A stretch of DNA of 64,000 nt, from contig NW_006763137.1 of assembly GCF_000264905.1 (NCBI RefSeq), forward strand, positions 1,694,748 to 1,758,747, given 5' to 3'. A model generated the notes under the pieces. The model did no database searches, was not told where the DNA came from, and was given only the letters and a program-made list of their open reading frames with translations. The position numbers and the translations under genes are program-made. Shown in pieces: positions 33,112-44,688 of this stretch (the first letter of the stretch is position 1; every line of letters begins with the position of its first letter). The stretch comes from Stereum hirsutum FP-91666 SS1. Taxonomy: Eukaryota; Basidiomycota; Agaricomycetes; Russulales; Stereaceae.

Positions 33112-34483
33112 ATGAAGCTCACATTACGACCGGAGTGGCGGCTGAGACCACTTTCCTCATTTCTTGGGTTCGTTGACCTCAAGACAGGCGTTACCATTGC
33201 CCTTCTCTTCGCAGTGCGTCAAACATTTCTGGTTCTTATGTCCCTACTATGCTCATATGTGTCTTGGGATGTAAAACAGCTTCTTAACAAAGTCGCGGGA
33301 GTATACGGCTTGATCGCGGTGTTGACTGGTGCAGGTGGCTCTGCTGCCCAACTGAGTCTTTACATATACTCTGTCCTCGGCCTCATCGCCCTTGCATGGG
33401 GCCTTAAAGCCGTAAACGAGGTCAGCATTCCTCGCGTTCTCATGCGTTGACATCTGTTGTATACAAGCCCAAACTTCATGTCTCAATATTAACTCTTTAT
33501 TTACAGGAAGACCCCAAACGAACCCTCTACTTCGCCCACCTCTTCGCCGCAGATCACGTCCTTTCCACAGCATGGACAGTATTCTTCGGTGTTACATGGT
33601 GGATCTACACACCACACGACGGACGTCGTGTTTCTAATTCCGCTGCTCAACAGGCCCTGATTGACGGATACATTGGAGAACACCAGAATTACACTGACGC
33701 GCAACGCGCGCTTGCCGCAGAAAGCATCTGGGGACGAGAGAAGAACCAGGCAGCTGCTATCATCATCCTAGGCTGGCTGTCTAAGGTCTGTCAGTTTTTG
33801 TCGCTGTCCGAAAGATGTTTTAGGCAGTCGGACCCATACAGACACTAACCGACCTGTCACGCGCCACACCTATCCAGTTCTACTTCGCTGCCCTGCTCTA
33901 CTCCTTCGCTCACCACCTCCGCCGCAATACCTACCGATCACTCCCTCTTTCCCGCTCCCAACCTGTTCCATCCTCCTCATCTTCACGCCACCCCTCTAAC
34001 TCAGCCTACTCCTCCGTGCCCCTCGATGGCGAAGACTACGAACTTGACGACGAAGGCTCCGATTCCTTCTACGCCCATGGTACACCCGGTACCCCGCTCT
34101 CTTCCACCATCCCGGGCATTAACTCTGCATCTTCCTCCTCTCAACAGCAAAGCAGGGCGAAGTCGCATCGTACGAGTTTAAGCTTGGATAAGAGAAGGAG
34201 TGGCGCCGGTGGCAGTGTGGGAAGCTTTGCGGATTTCGTGTCGGCACCACCGCCGGGGAGAAGAGCAGCATCACGTGCTGCTGGTGGGTCGGGTGCGAAT
34301 GGACCACAGAGGGGGAGTTTGTTGGTTAATGGGAACGGAAATGGTGTCGTAGCCGCGGGGTCGAGTAGGAGTGGGAGTGGAGCTAGTGTGAGCGGGAGCG
34401 CGAGCGGGGGGAGTGTGGATGGGGATGTGGTGTTTGATAGTACGAGGGATGAGGGTGACATGGGGGTTAGTGGAAAGCGATGA
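33112..34483 (+). CDS. KEI1: Kei1, inositol phosphorylceramide synthase regulatory subunit
   Basis: Golgi membrane protein needed for activity and localisation of the inositol phosphorylceramide synthase Aur1, the target of aureobasidin A. Exons are 33112-33213, 33280-33420, 33507-33785 and 33878-34483 (375 residues). The Kei1 domain spans about residues 10-190: LRPLSSFLGFVDLKTGVTIA, LLNKVAGVYGLIAVLTGAGG, LSLYIYSVLGLIALAWGLKA, then DPKRTLYFAHLFAADHVLS, TVFFGVTWWIYTPHDGRR and a last helix AAAIIILGWLSKFYFAALLY. Four to five hydrophobic segments are visible. The last ~170 residues are Ser/Gly-rich, presumably cytosolic and disordered, ending in VSGKR. A basic C-terminal region with Lys-Arg residues resembles the COPI/Kex2-site arrangement of yeast Kei1 only loosely. 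Confidence 0.9.
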
Positions 34484-35078
34484 GATGAGTGTACAAACGA
34501 CGCGTCGACACATCCCAGAGCCTGGAATATCGGACGGTTCATTCATTTGTTGCTTCGACTGGTAAAATATCAGAACTTGCAGTCACCCCCGCATACCTAT
34601 ACATAACTACGTACGTACCACCATATTATTTAATTCATCCGTTCTCTTTCGTTGTCTGTCCATAAACCTGGCTACATGTGGCGGTCGTGCCTTGTTGTTT
34701 ACTACTTCTACTTACCGGTATCATCTTCATCCCCATACTCACTCATCCTTGAACCCCGCACCTTCGCTTCTTTGTTATTTCTACTCCGGTTCTTGTTTTG
34801 TCTGTGCGCGAAATTGTACAGAACCTCCGCCATCTCAAACTCTCTTCCGGCTGCTTGTGTGGACGCAACCGTCGCGCCACATCGGATCCATCCCAGTAAA
34901 AGCCTATTCTCAGCATCATACAAGACGTCGAGACAACTAGATTGCTCCATAGGAGAGGTAAGTAAAGTACTGCTAGGAGAGAAAGAGCAAAACACGGCAG
35001 GTCTCGGAAGTAAAAGTACACATGTGAATCGAAAAACCACAACTGTAAGTACAAGTCATCAGGGTCGCACGGTTTTGT
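34484..35078. other. Intergenic between convergent genes
   Basis: About 600 bp between the Kei1 stop and the paralogue C stop. T-rich on the plus strand; no gene seen. Confidence 0.45.
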
Positions 35079-35968
35079 TTAAGGGTATTCTGCAGCCTTA
35101 TCAAAGGGATATGTCTGGGCGGGTACGCCCGGTAAAGTAATGTCTGTCTTCACGTAGAAGTTGAAGCATGGCCATAGTGAGAAGGCGACGACGAAGCTTA
35201 TTAGGATTTTCATAGCTAGTGACTCTTCAATGATAACGTAGATCCAGATGCTCAAGACTGATAGTATGATGCCGAAGATAAAGCAGAAGAACCCTATGCG
35301 CAGAACAAAGGGATGTGTCAGGCGAGTTCAGACCGCTACTAGAAACCCTACTAGGTTCAAGCACGAGAAAGAACTCACAATGCCACTGTACCGGTCTCAG
35401 ACCCTTTCTCATCCCATATCTGCGAAGTAGGGCAGGCACACTCTCTGATATGTTTCCTTCGTTGTGGAGCGAATCTCTCACAGCTGCGTCGGCTCTCCTA
35501 CGGGCTGCGCTCAACGGGAGTTCGCTAAACATTTCCGTAATTATAAGGGGAGTAACTGTCGCGCTTATGCTGAGGAATAATCCGGTGTATAGGAAGCCAA
35601 GCATGACGCTGTAGGCCGCAGGGTGGGATGCAAAGGATTCTGACGGGTCCGTGATATTGATCCCTTTCATGAACGAGAGGAGTTGGCTATCCCCTGCTGC
35701 AATGAGGGCAGACTATGTGTTTGTAGGGAGCGGAGGCATAGGTCAGATTAATAGTGGTAAAGGGTATGGGGGATGTGGAAGAGCGGCACGCACGACGGTC
35801 GCGGCGGTCTGCGATGATGCAATCCAGCCGCTTTGAATAGACTGGAGTGTGGTGGGCAGCTGGTCTGTATCACCACAAAAAATAGCACATTCTGTAAGAT
35901 AAGGGTAGAAGGTCATCCACATAAAAAATAGGCTCACATGCGATATCTACAGGCTGAGGAGAGGCCAT
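35079..35968 (-). CDS. Small membrane protein, paralogue C
   Basis: Third member of the local family. Exons are 35968-35938, 35864-35794, 35712-35379 and 35293-35079, giving 216 residues. Exon 2 is again 71 nt and exon 3 again 334 nt, with the same phases as B. Conserved blocks: IQSGWIASSQTAATVSALI, DSQLLSFMKGINITDPSESF, hydrophobic MLGFLYTGLFLSISATVTP, LIITEMFSELPLSAAR, LLRRYG, the split WHW, then FCFIFGIILSVLSIWIYVII and MKILISFVVAFSLWP. C carries a C-terminal extension of about 25 residues (ITLPGVPAQTYPFDKAAEYP) missing from A and B. A TATA box stands at 36051-36059. The gene looks intact. Confidence 0.76.
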
Positions 35969-36050
35969 TTTAATGCGCGATGGACGGAGGGCCGAGGGTT
36001 CGATGTTGAGGGAAGTTTGGTCGTTCTTGAACTCCAAGCTAGCCAGGATA

Positions 36051-36059
36051 TATTTTATA
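36051..36059 (-). promoter_or_regulatory. TATA box of paralogue C
   Basis: TATAAAATA on the minus strand, 83 bp upstream of the paralogue C start codon. Confidence 0.45.
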
Positions 36060-36821
36060 CAAAACAAAGGTGGCGGTTGCCAGGATTGAAGACGAGACTT
36101 TCGAAGTGATCGAAGAGGGCAGTACTTCGCCGCATCGATATAGACCTTGTTGGCACAGCTGACACAGCCATAGACACAGGACCATCACCGCCGGCAGCTA
36201 AATAACGCTATGAAGATACAGTGGAACAGATTCAGAATGTGAAGCGCAGGGCCGAGATATTCACAGAAAGCCTCGATTTCTGCTGCGTTAGAATGGGATT
36301 AATAGAAGTGAGCATAAAGTCAGAAAGGTTCGTCCGACGTGCGAGTCCGCGGCGCCAGTGTAAGACAAAATGGGGCACATGAGGTTGGCATGAGGGTTTC
36401 GTGGTAAGGCAGAATGGCTGTTCTTTCGTGTAGGCTGACGAGCCTTGAATGGAAGTCGGAAGGCAACTGCTATGTCCGAGAGTCAGAAGGATGCAGAGAA
36501 CGGTGCAGGGCCACGGCACAACACACCGTCACATATCTCCGGTAAAAGAAAAATCTGTACTAGGTATCAGTCCTTTTCACCGACTGTATCACATGCGTCC
36601 CCTCCTCGAGCGGTCACATAATTTTCAAGGGCCTTGCAGAGAGAACAGAAACGCAGTAACAAAGACGGCACAAGTGACCAGGTTTTGTTCAGAATGTCTG
36701 GAAAACGCTGACTGTCTGGCCGCAGGCCTAGGACCAACCATTACGGCCAGAGCCCGGAAGCTTGGTTACAACTCATTTACCGGCATTTACCGTGTCGGAG
36801 CCGAAATCCATTCTTTCATTC

Positions 36822-37396
36822 GTATGGTGGCGTTAGCCACTTCATGTCACGCCGCATTCAATTTTTTCTTGACTCGGAAATAGGATTTCTGGGTTCAGAA
36901 ACCCCGATTCCAGAGTAAATCTGCCGTCCTGAAGTCAGGGGATTTTCCTAACCCTAACCCTAATCCAGCGGCGAAATTCTCGTCGAGGCACTGCACCAGC
37001 CCCTATGGGTACCAGATATATATCGTGCAAATGACACCCCTCTGACTCTAACTAACTGTAGAATCACGAGAATCTTACCCTACTGGCCTTTAAACAATGT
37101 TGCAAGAAGATTCAAGCCTTTCACCGGGCCACTGTGGCGAGCGGCAGGGATTGTAGTGGTGACAGTCCATTCCAAATATGGGAATGTCACATGCACGTGA
37201 TGTGACAAACGGCGAAATTTCTCTGAGAAAATCCCCCCCCGGAGAATTTTTAAAAAGTGCTCCGACCATTGTCTAGATACCATCCTTAGGGTTCTATATA
37301 TGCAATTATAAGTCGTGAAACCCCAGAATGAGTGTTCCATTCAGGAAATGGTTCCATGGCACAAGGCTTGTCACGAAGTGGCTAACGCCACCATAC
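36822..37396. repeat. 575-bp segment bounded by perfect 22-bp inverted repeats
   Basis: GTATGGTGGCGTTAGCCACT (continuing TC) at 36822-36843 recurs as an exact reverse complement at 37375-37396. Each arm also contains an internal palindrome, GTGGC-GTTA-GCCAC. The interior has no coding capacity; just outside the arms I see no clear target-site duplication. It could be a MITE-like relic or a pair of regulatory palindromes. The right arm ends 37 bp before the ZNHIT2 start codon. Confidence 0.55.
36947..36963. repeat. Interstitial telomere-like repeat
   Basis: Three tandem copies of the CCCTAA unit (first copy lacking its first C) lie inside the inverted-repeat segment. TTAGGG/CCCTAA is the telomere unit of most filamentous fungi. 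It is short enough to be chance, but sits in otherwise unexplained DNA. Confidence 0.5.
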
Positions 37397-37432
37397 CGCC
37401 TCCATCTACATGAACAGTGAACTTCTCCGGCC

Positions 37433-39111
37433 ATGTCTTCCTCTAGCGAGTCTATAATAACGCCCTCACAAGCCATCAACACAAACGAGCCGCTGGACAG
37501 ACTTCCTTGCGGCATGTATGGTTACCTTTATACCCATTAAGCGTTAAATTTTGACACTCATTAGGGCGATAGATGTCGGCGTCAATTCTCCCGTTACCTC
37601 TGTCCTCGATGCAATATCCCCTATTGCTCTCTGACGTGCTTTCGCTCCGAGGTGCGTGTTGACATGACCATAATTTCTACATATTGCTGAGATGATGCAT
37701 CTATCATCGCATATGCCACATGCACAGTTGCATTCGCAATGCTCGGAAGGATTCTACAAGACCCAACTCGAGAGCGATATCAATTCTTCACAGTCAAATT
37801 CTATAGAGGAACGGTTGCAAATGATGAACCTTTTGAAGCGGTTCGAAGAAGAGAACGCGGAATCTGACCCACTTCGAGACGATGATGAGGACGAATCCGA
37901 TGAGGATGACTTGCAACACCGACTGGCTGGGATGAACCTAGGTACACTTTGCAATTCATTATCCATCGCACTCGTTCACTCATGACGTAATAATTAAACA
38001 GACGAAGTGACAGAAGAGCAGCTTTGGTCTATTCTAACACCGGCCGAACGCGATAAATTTACCGCTGCTGTGCGCGATCCAGCATCAAGCCTGGCCCAGA
38101 CATTACTCGAGAGTCAAGAGATCGACAACGACATTACACGGCCTTGGTGGGAAGCACCGTCAGACGTGACATCTCAAGGTGATATCAGTAGAGCACACAG
38201 CAGAATCGATCAGAAATTCGGACACAGTCCACAACTGATGCCCGTGCCACCGTCCATGATCCCGATATCGAAAGGTCCTGTGCCGGCCTTCCCACTTGCC
38301 TTCAACTTGACGGCTATTTTGTAAGTAGTTTCTCTAGGCAAAGAACTTTAGCTAATACGAACATTCTTTGCGCTGAAAAAGACTGGCTTACTCCTTCATC
38401 ACTCGCCACTTCGCTGCGTCTCCTCTGTCGGGACTTACTGGCACGCCTCGCGACGCGGAAGCAGCGCGGAATATGATCTGGCGTCTTGTCCCATTGCTCA
38501 CTGAAAAACGGTCGGCTGTAAAACTCGACACATTGTCTGCTGCTATCACGGATGTCTGGTCGCGCTTTGAGGCGGTACGTTTCCATGCTTCTACTACTTG
38601 CCAGTTTTTGAACGCGGAGGCTTTCTAGGGCATTATGACACCGGCTCTTTTTGCACTTTTACTGCGGGATACTGCGATACTTCTACGACCTCGACATGTA
38701 TCCTTACTCTCGCCTGGGGAGAATCAGTTCGACATACCATCTTCAGATTTCTCTTCAGAACCATGCGTTTCTACACTTCTCGCCCTCTCTGACCTCCACG
38801 CGCTATTTCAATCATCCTCCCCATCTACTACACCATCGAAGAAGACAGCCGAAGGTCCTTCTAAACCATCAAATAAATCACGTCGAGAACATGTGCCCCA
38901 GAAATTGCTTTTCTATGCTGGACAGGTGTTAGGCACGCCTCCGGCATTACTGGAGATGCTTGTTGCGGAAGTAGAGGCCAGATCACAGAAGATGGAGGAA
39001 GAAGGGTCGATGGCCTCAGGCGATGCTTTCGCGAAAAGGTCTGGTAGTGTTGCTGATCCGTCGAGCAAACCATTGGGAGAACGGAAAGTACTTGTAGAGG
39101 AGATCGCTTGA
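37433..39111 (+). CDS. HIT zinc-finger protein, ZNHIT2 type
   Basis: HIT-type zinc-finger protein similar to ZNHIT2, which links the R2TP chaperone to assembly of the U5 snRNP in animals. Exons 37433-37515 and 37573-37651 build the finger: PCGICRRQFSRYLCPRCN and IPYCSLTCF, then HSQC after the next splice. This gives paired CxxC, CxxC, CxxxC and HxxC ligands; the first intron cuts between the two cysteines of the first pair. Exon 3 starts at 37728 and carries ERLQMMNLLKRFEEENAE and an acidic DDDEDESDEDD tract. Then come LWSILTPAERDKFTAAVRDP, WWEAP, and a helical C-terminal half (LAYSFITRHFA; MIWRLVPLLTEKR; PQKLLFYAGQVLGTPPALLE). The stop is at 39109-39111. Length, about 400 residues, fits ZNHIT2. 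Confidence 0.85.
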
Positions 39112-39551
39112 CTGTTAGTAGCGGAACTAAGCATGGTTATCGTATTGCGTGAGAATTGATCTTTTGCGCTATGGTACAACGTTCAAAGCTCAATAATCCA
39201 GCTCTTTTGAAAGGCAGTTACAGACGAAAAATATACGAATAACTCCAATCTAGCTTACAATGTTGTTCACTCCTATCCCCACTAGTTTGAGTTTGAAACG
39301 TTCTCTGCAGAGTCAGTCAATTAACAAATACCCCTTACTTATGACGTAAGAATCAAATCTTATCAGATAAGAGGCCTCGAACAGACGGACAAGTCGCCAC
39401 GCCTCTTCCACGTCTAACTCCCACAACCGTTCACATATCCTACGCCAACAGTAAGTCATGTATTCAACAGATATCTAGTACTATCATCTAGTACTTGCGT
39501 GGACTGCAATCCGAATAGAACTTTCATTGACGAAACTGTCACTAGAATAAC
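39112..39551. other. Intergenic, 440 bp
   Basis: 3' flank of the ZNHIT2-type gene and 5' region of the Sec14-like gene. No motif of note. Confidence 0.4.
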
Positions 39552-41069
39552 ATGTCTACAGTCGAGCCCTCACCCACATCGAACCCACCTCCCACCGAGG
39601 TCCCTCTTCCCGCACCCACTACCGCCGAAGTCACCAATGCCGAGTCATCAGTTCCAGTCGCCTCTGAACCGGCCGTGGAAGCGCCAGCCAAGGTCGAGGA
39701 GACCGCCTCAGCAGTAGAGACTGCACCCCCCGCAACCGCAGCACCTGCCGAGACGACCGCGGCTGCCGAGCCTGAGAAACCGAAGGAGGCAGAGCCTGAG
39801 GTCGATGAGCCTCAGAATGCGTTGACGAAGAAGTTTACGGAGAAGGAATGGGCGGCTTTGAAGGAGTTCAGGGTATGTTTGTCTCTTCTGTCTCCATTAC
39901 ATTCCGTGTTGGTTTGCTTGGGAACGGCCGTTGATTAAGAAGCTTTACTCAGAAATTGCTTCCTGAAATATTCGCAAGCGCGTATGAGGAGAAAGGGGAG
40001 GCGAAGCGTCAGCCCATTAAGATTTGGGGAGTCACTATCGACCCGAATGGCAAGCCGGACGCGAAGGTCAGCGTTGTGCTCATGAAGTGGCTTCGTGCGA
40101 GGTGTGTTTACGCCCCTATTCGGTTTCCTTTCGACCCTCTCACGCACCTTGTCGCCTTCATACTCCCTGCACCAATGATTAATACTGTGTCACTACAGGA
40201 ATCTGAATCCGGCTGAGGCGAAAGCGATGATGATTGCCACACTCCGCTGGCGCGACGAGTTCAAGGTGGATGAAGCTATTAACGAGACGTTTGACGCTAA
40301 GATCTTCGGGAATATGGGCCATGTCTATGGGAAGGATAAGGAAGGCCGACCTGTAACGTATGTTTCTTCGTCACGGGTAGCGTCTTTCTGCTGACATTCG
40401 CAATGTGCTCGTCCTCAGATATAACGTATACGGAGGCGAGCAGGACTTGAAGGCTGTCTTTGGTGATGTTCCACGTTTCTTGCGGTAAGGAGCTCTCCTT
40501 TGTTCTTATGGTCTTACTGAACTGATTCATGATGTTACAGATGGCGTGTCCAACTCATGGAGAAAGGTATTGAGGAAATCGACTTTGAGACCGTCGATTC
40601 CATGGTGCAGGTTCATGGTGAGTGGTACCTCCACGTTGCTCACCCGACTAACCTGGACTCTGTCGCTAACGCTGACCGCTGTTGTACATAAGACTACGAA
40701 GGTGTCTCAATGAGTAGCCGCGATGCTAACTCGAAGCAGGCTGCCTCGGAAGCCAGCTCTATCTTCCAGAACCACTATCCTGAGTTCCTCGTAAGCCACA
40801 ATAATCCCCTTCATAGCAGGCCTCACAATATCGTTTACGCCCGAAAATTGACTTATGATGCTCCCGGATAGTCGCGCAAGTTCTTCGTCAACGTTCCTTC
40901 GTTCCTCACCTGGATCTTCTGGCTCTTCAAACCTCTCCTTTCCGCGGCCACGGTCGCCAAGATGCAGGTGGTCGGCACTGGTCCTCACGCCATCGGCAAG
41001 GCCCTTCTCCCCGTCGTCGAGAAGGACCAGCTTCCCAAGAGATATGGAGGAGATGCAGAGGCGTTCTAA
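39552..41069 (+). CDS. SFH5: CRAL-TRIO (Sec14) phosphatidylinositol transfer protein, SFH5 type
   Basis: Sec14-like lipid-transfer protein; the best family match is SFH5, a non-classical phosphatidylinositol transfer protein at the ER and plasma membrane (yeast Sfh5 also binds haem). The first ~95 residues are an Ala/Pro/Glu/Thr-rich disordered extension (PAPTTAEVTNAESSVPVASE). CRAL-TRIO-N follows: FTEKEWAALKEF, VSVVLMKWLRARNLNPAEAK and TLRWRDEFKVD. The lipid-binding domain is then seen in IFGNMGHVYGKDKEGRPVTY, FLRWRVQLMEKGIEEIDFET, YEGVSMSSRD, IFQNHYPEFLSRKFFVNVPS, FLTWIFWLFKPLLSAATVAK and the end YGGDAEAF. It has about eight introns. The codon at the splice into RNLNPAEAK (AG|G) confirms one of them. 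The start codon is the first ATG and precedes the extension directly. Confidence 0.88.
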
Positions 41070-42073
41070 ACTCTCGTGGCTTTAGTCTGGTGGTGGAGTC
41101 CTCATGATCGAAACAGTTTCGTCTTTCAGTCGCGCCTAGCTCACTTCCCGCACCCTAAAGGGGTTTTTGGTTAGTTTCCTCACTTGTTCATATGCTGTTC
41201 ACTTTGGTTTCGTGTATTTTTTGCTTCTGTCGCTGCTTGTTTCTGCTTTCCGGATGTCTTTCACTCATGGGGATCAGTTTTGTGCACATACCCCATACTA
41301 TTTCAGTTTCTCACACCCTAATTCCTGCTATGGTTTCTTTGCTCTCCTGATATTACACCTCTATCACCACGTCGATCCCCCCTCATGTACATTGCTTAAA
41401 CGCCCTACTACTTGTTGGATTTTCTGCTCTTGGATAATTCAACAGACTTTGCTTGTCTTGATGGGTTTTCTGCTACTTTGTGGCGGAGGTTCGAAAACGC
41501 CACAATCACAGCATATTTTAAAGTCTGTAGAGCTTTAGCTCCATCTGTTCAACATGCTTCACCTTTCAGGAAATGCCGTCCCGTATACAAAAAAGGCTCG
41601 TTCTTTCCAACGTTAACTTCTCCTCGCTCGCCGTAAAGATACACGACATTTCTGCGTGGCCTCCTGAGCCTATTATTCCAAATTCTTGATACAACGCACG
41701 GAATCCCGGCGGACTGCCCTTTCCAGAGATACCGCCTAAAATCATACTGCCAGGAAAGCAGGAAGGAACGCCGTGGCGAAGATGCCGGAAAGTAGTTGCG
41801 CAGATGTCGGATGTGGCCCGTAGGCATCAATCATTTCGGTCAAATAGGGCGTTTATGGGTTATGGTATGTGTGCAATGAACATCGTGTCTTGCTTCTCGT
41901 CCTGCTTTGACTCGACTTATTCACACTGACCTGGGTAGAGGGTAGAAAGCTTCATCTGAGATCGGACGACTGCTTTCAGTTACTCTCGGTGCTATAACTA
42001 TATCGTTGGCCTCGCAGATCCTAGACATCTTCACCCCGACCTTTGTTCCTGTTCGTAAACCACATCTGGAACT
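41070..42073. other. Intergenic, 1 kb, T-rich
   Basis: 3' flank of SFH5 and promoter of the aminotransferase. The first half is strongly T-rich on the plus strand and looks like a 3' UTR. Open frames there (for example 41167-41538) are low-complexity by-products. Confidence 0.4.
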
Positions 42074-44095
42074 ATGGCTCCTACCGCGACCACCGAAGTC
42101 CTCTCCGCATCTACCAATGGGAACGGCACCACCGCATCTTCTGGCAAGGACTTGAAAGCGGCGCTCATCTCCTCTCGTCCGTCCGCGATCTTGCACCGTA
42201 CCCCGTGGAGGCCACCCGTTGCCGTGAGCGCGGAGGGGATCTATGTGACGTTGGAGGATGGACAGACAGTGATTGATGCAGTGGGTGGGGCTGCGGTTGC
42301 GTGTATCGGAAATGGACATCCGAAGGTCGTGCAGGCCATTAAAGATCAGGCAGATAAAGTCAGCTGTGAGTCTTTCTATAATTCATGCTCTCAAAGTGGA
42401 TGAGATAGTGAGTCTGGGAAGGGAAGAGATGCTGATTGGTCGTGGGGCAATGAATAGATGTGTACAATATGCAGCTTTCGAACGGGCCTGCGGAGAGGCT
42501 GGCGCAGAACTTGATAGAGTCGAGCAAGGGTGCCTTCGACCTTTGTGGATTCGTTTCCGGAGGTGTGTCTTGTGGTATGCGTATCATAATGTATGGACCA
42601 TGTTCTGACATATAGATATCTAGGATCGGAGGCCATGGAAGCCGTGATCAAGCTCTCGAAACAGGTCCGTTCTCCACCCTTCATTGTTCATAGATGAGAC
42701 CGACATACTCACTCATGTCTTGATATCCCTCAGTACTACTTCGAGCAAAAGCAACCCCAGCGTGTCAACTTCATCTCCCGTAACTTATCCTACCACGGAA
42801 ACACCGTCGGGACGCTCGCACTCTCGGGCCACCCTACCCGTCGTACTCCGTACGAGTCTATCCTCAATCACGAACAGTTCCATCATGTGAGTCCGGCGTA
42901 TGCGAAGAGGTTCATGAAGGAGGGAGAGAGCGAGGAGGAGTACGTTGAGAGGCTGAGGAAGGAGTTGGAAGATAAGTTTGAGGAGTTGGGGCCGGATACT
43001 GTTATCGGATGTGAGTATCAAGACTTGCTCTCCTACCTTCCTGCTCGCATGCACACGAATTCGGAGAACAATTCGAGATCGGAGAACTGATTGCCATTGC
43101 CGTTGATTTGGGGTGTAGTCATCGCAGAAACTGTAGTCGGTGCTACGACAGGTGCCGTCCCTCCTCCGAAGGGCTACTTCAAGGCTATGAAGTCCGTCTG
43201 CCGGAAGTACGGCGCTCTTTTCATTCTGGACGAGGTCATGAGCGGGATGGGACGTTGTGGGACGTTGCACGCTTGGGAGACCTTCGACGGTGAAGCCCCG
43301 GATGTTCAGGCTGTGGCGAAGGGTTTGGGTGGAGGGTAAGTTACGGCTGATAATCTTGCATTTGATGTCTATTGATGCTAAGGCGACTTTTTTTGTAATA
43401 TAGGTATGCGTCGATTGGAGCTGTGCTCATGTCGAAGGAGGTGGCGAATGGGATTCGTGATAGTGCCGGATTCTGGAAACACGGCCACACGTATCAGGTT
43501 TGTTCAGCATCCTTTCTTCCCTCAGTGTATATTGTCAAGCCGAATCTGACATCAACTTTCGCATCCTCAATAGGCTCACCCGATCTCCTGCGCTGCCTCC
43601 CTCGCCGTCCAAGACGTTATCGCCTCCGAAAACCTCCTCGAGAACTGTCGCGCCCAAGGCGATTACCTCCACTCCCTCCTCACCGCCCGTCTCACCTCAC
43701 CTAACTCCATCGCCAAACCTTATGTCTTCGATGTGAGGGGCTCGGGCCTGTTGAGGGCTGTGGAGTACGATTTCGAGATTCCGAGTGCGGTTGAGGCGAG
43801 GAAGGTGGATTTGAAGGGGAAGCCGTTCGCGATGGTCGTGCAGGCTAAATGTATGGAGAAGGGGCTGATGATCATGGGGATGACTGGTTAGTGGTTTTGT
43901 TCTTCTGAGTCCTTCGGGAGGGCATGTACTGACGTTTGTTGGGATGCATTACTAGGAGGTGCAAGGATCGATAACACTAAGGGTGATACCTCGATCTTCG
44001 CGCCTGCGTATAACGTGACGAAGGAGGAAGTGGACAAGATTGTGGATTTGTATGTTGCGGCTGTGGAGGAGGTGTTGACCGCGGCTTTTGTTTGA
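42074..44095 (+). CDS. Class III PLP-dependent aminotransferase
   Basis: Pyridoxal-phosphate aminotransferase of class III, the group of GABA, ornithine and acetylornithine aminotransferases and many unassigned omega-aminotransferases. The catalytic lysine that forms the Schiff base is in QAVAKGLGGGYASIGAV. The PLP-binding Asp is in ALFILDEVMSGMGRCGT. Other hallmarks are VIDAVGGAAVACIGNGHPKV, LCGFVSGGSEAMEAVIKLSK, SYHGNTVGTLALSGH, ETVVGATTGAVPPPKGY, WKHGHTYQAHPISCAASLAV, and the C-terminal VRGSGLLRAVEYDFE. It has about seven introns. The start is ATG 42074 after an untranslated leader; the N-terminal ~25 residues (Thr/Ser/Gly-rich) do not look like a mitochondrial presequence. Substrate cannot be assigned; it is more like fungal unassigned class III enzymes than true GABA transaminase. 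Confidence 0.88.
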
Positions 44096-44688
44096 TTCGA
44101 GTCTCTCTGGTGTACACGGATAGCTGCTTGGTCTAGAAGAAGCTAACTCATTGCGAATGGGCGTATGAATATTTCTACATTGTAACCAGTATTACTACGC
44201 AGCGCCGACTGAGAACGAGCACTGGATACGTATATCGCTCATCGCCGCTCGGTACCGACCCTCCGATTTCATTGACTTATCACGGCCTAACGGCGTCGGT
44301 CGGTCGCACCAAAATCGGTCTCTTTGTGGTCGCTTCCCATGGTAAAGAAGCTCGGGACGAACACCTTCCCAGAATGGACTACCACAAAGCAATATCCACT
44401 TGAGAGAACAAAAGGTCAGATAAAGGGGTCGAGGAGTGGCCCCATGTACTAAGTATGGGCTCGCTCACCGTAAGAATTACCGAAAGAGCATTCAGATTGT
44501 AGACATATATTTTTGACAAAAGACATACCAGAAGGAGAAATACGAGGAGCGATGATACGTGCTCTTGGGGGGAGTCAGCCACCGCCGCGGGGCGGGCCGT
44601 GGGTGGACGCGTAGCTGCTCGCCACCGTCCTCTTCCTTCTCGACAACGTTCACGCTCACGACCAGGATCGATGGCTGGCAGACTCTAA
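44096..44688. other. Intergenic, 590 bp
   Basis: 3' flank of the aminotransferase and promoter of the UFD4 gene. No coding signal or repeat noted. Confidence 0.4.

Larger units (their letters stand above)
35969..37432. other. Intergenic region with an inverted-repeat segment
   Basis: Divergent 5' region between paralogue C and the ZNHIT2-type gene, 1.46 kb. It holds a TATA box, the 22-bp inverted repeat and the telomere-like motif listed separately. No gene recognised. Confidence 0.45.
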
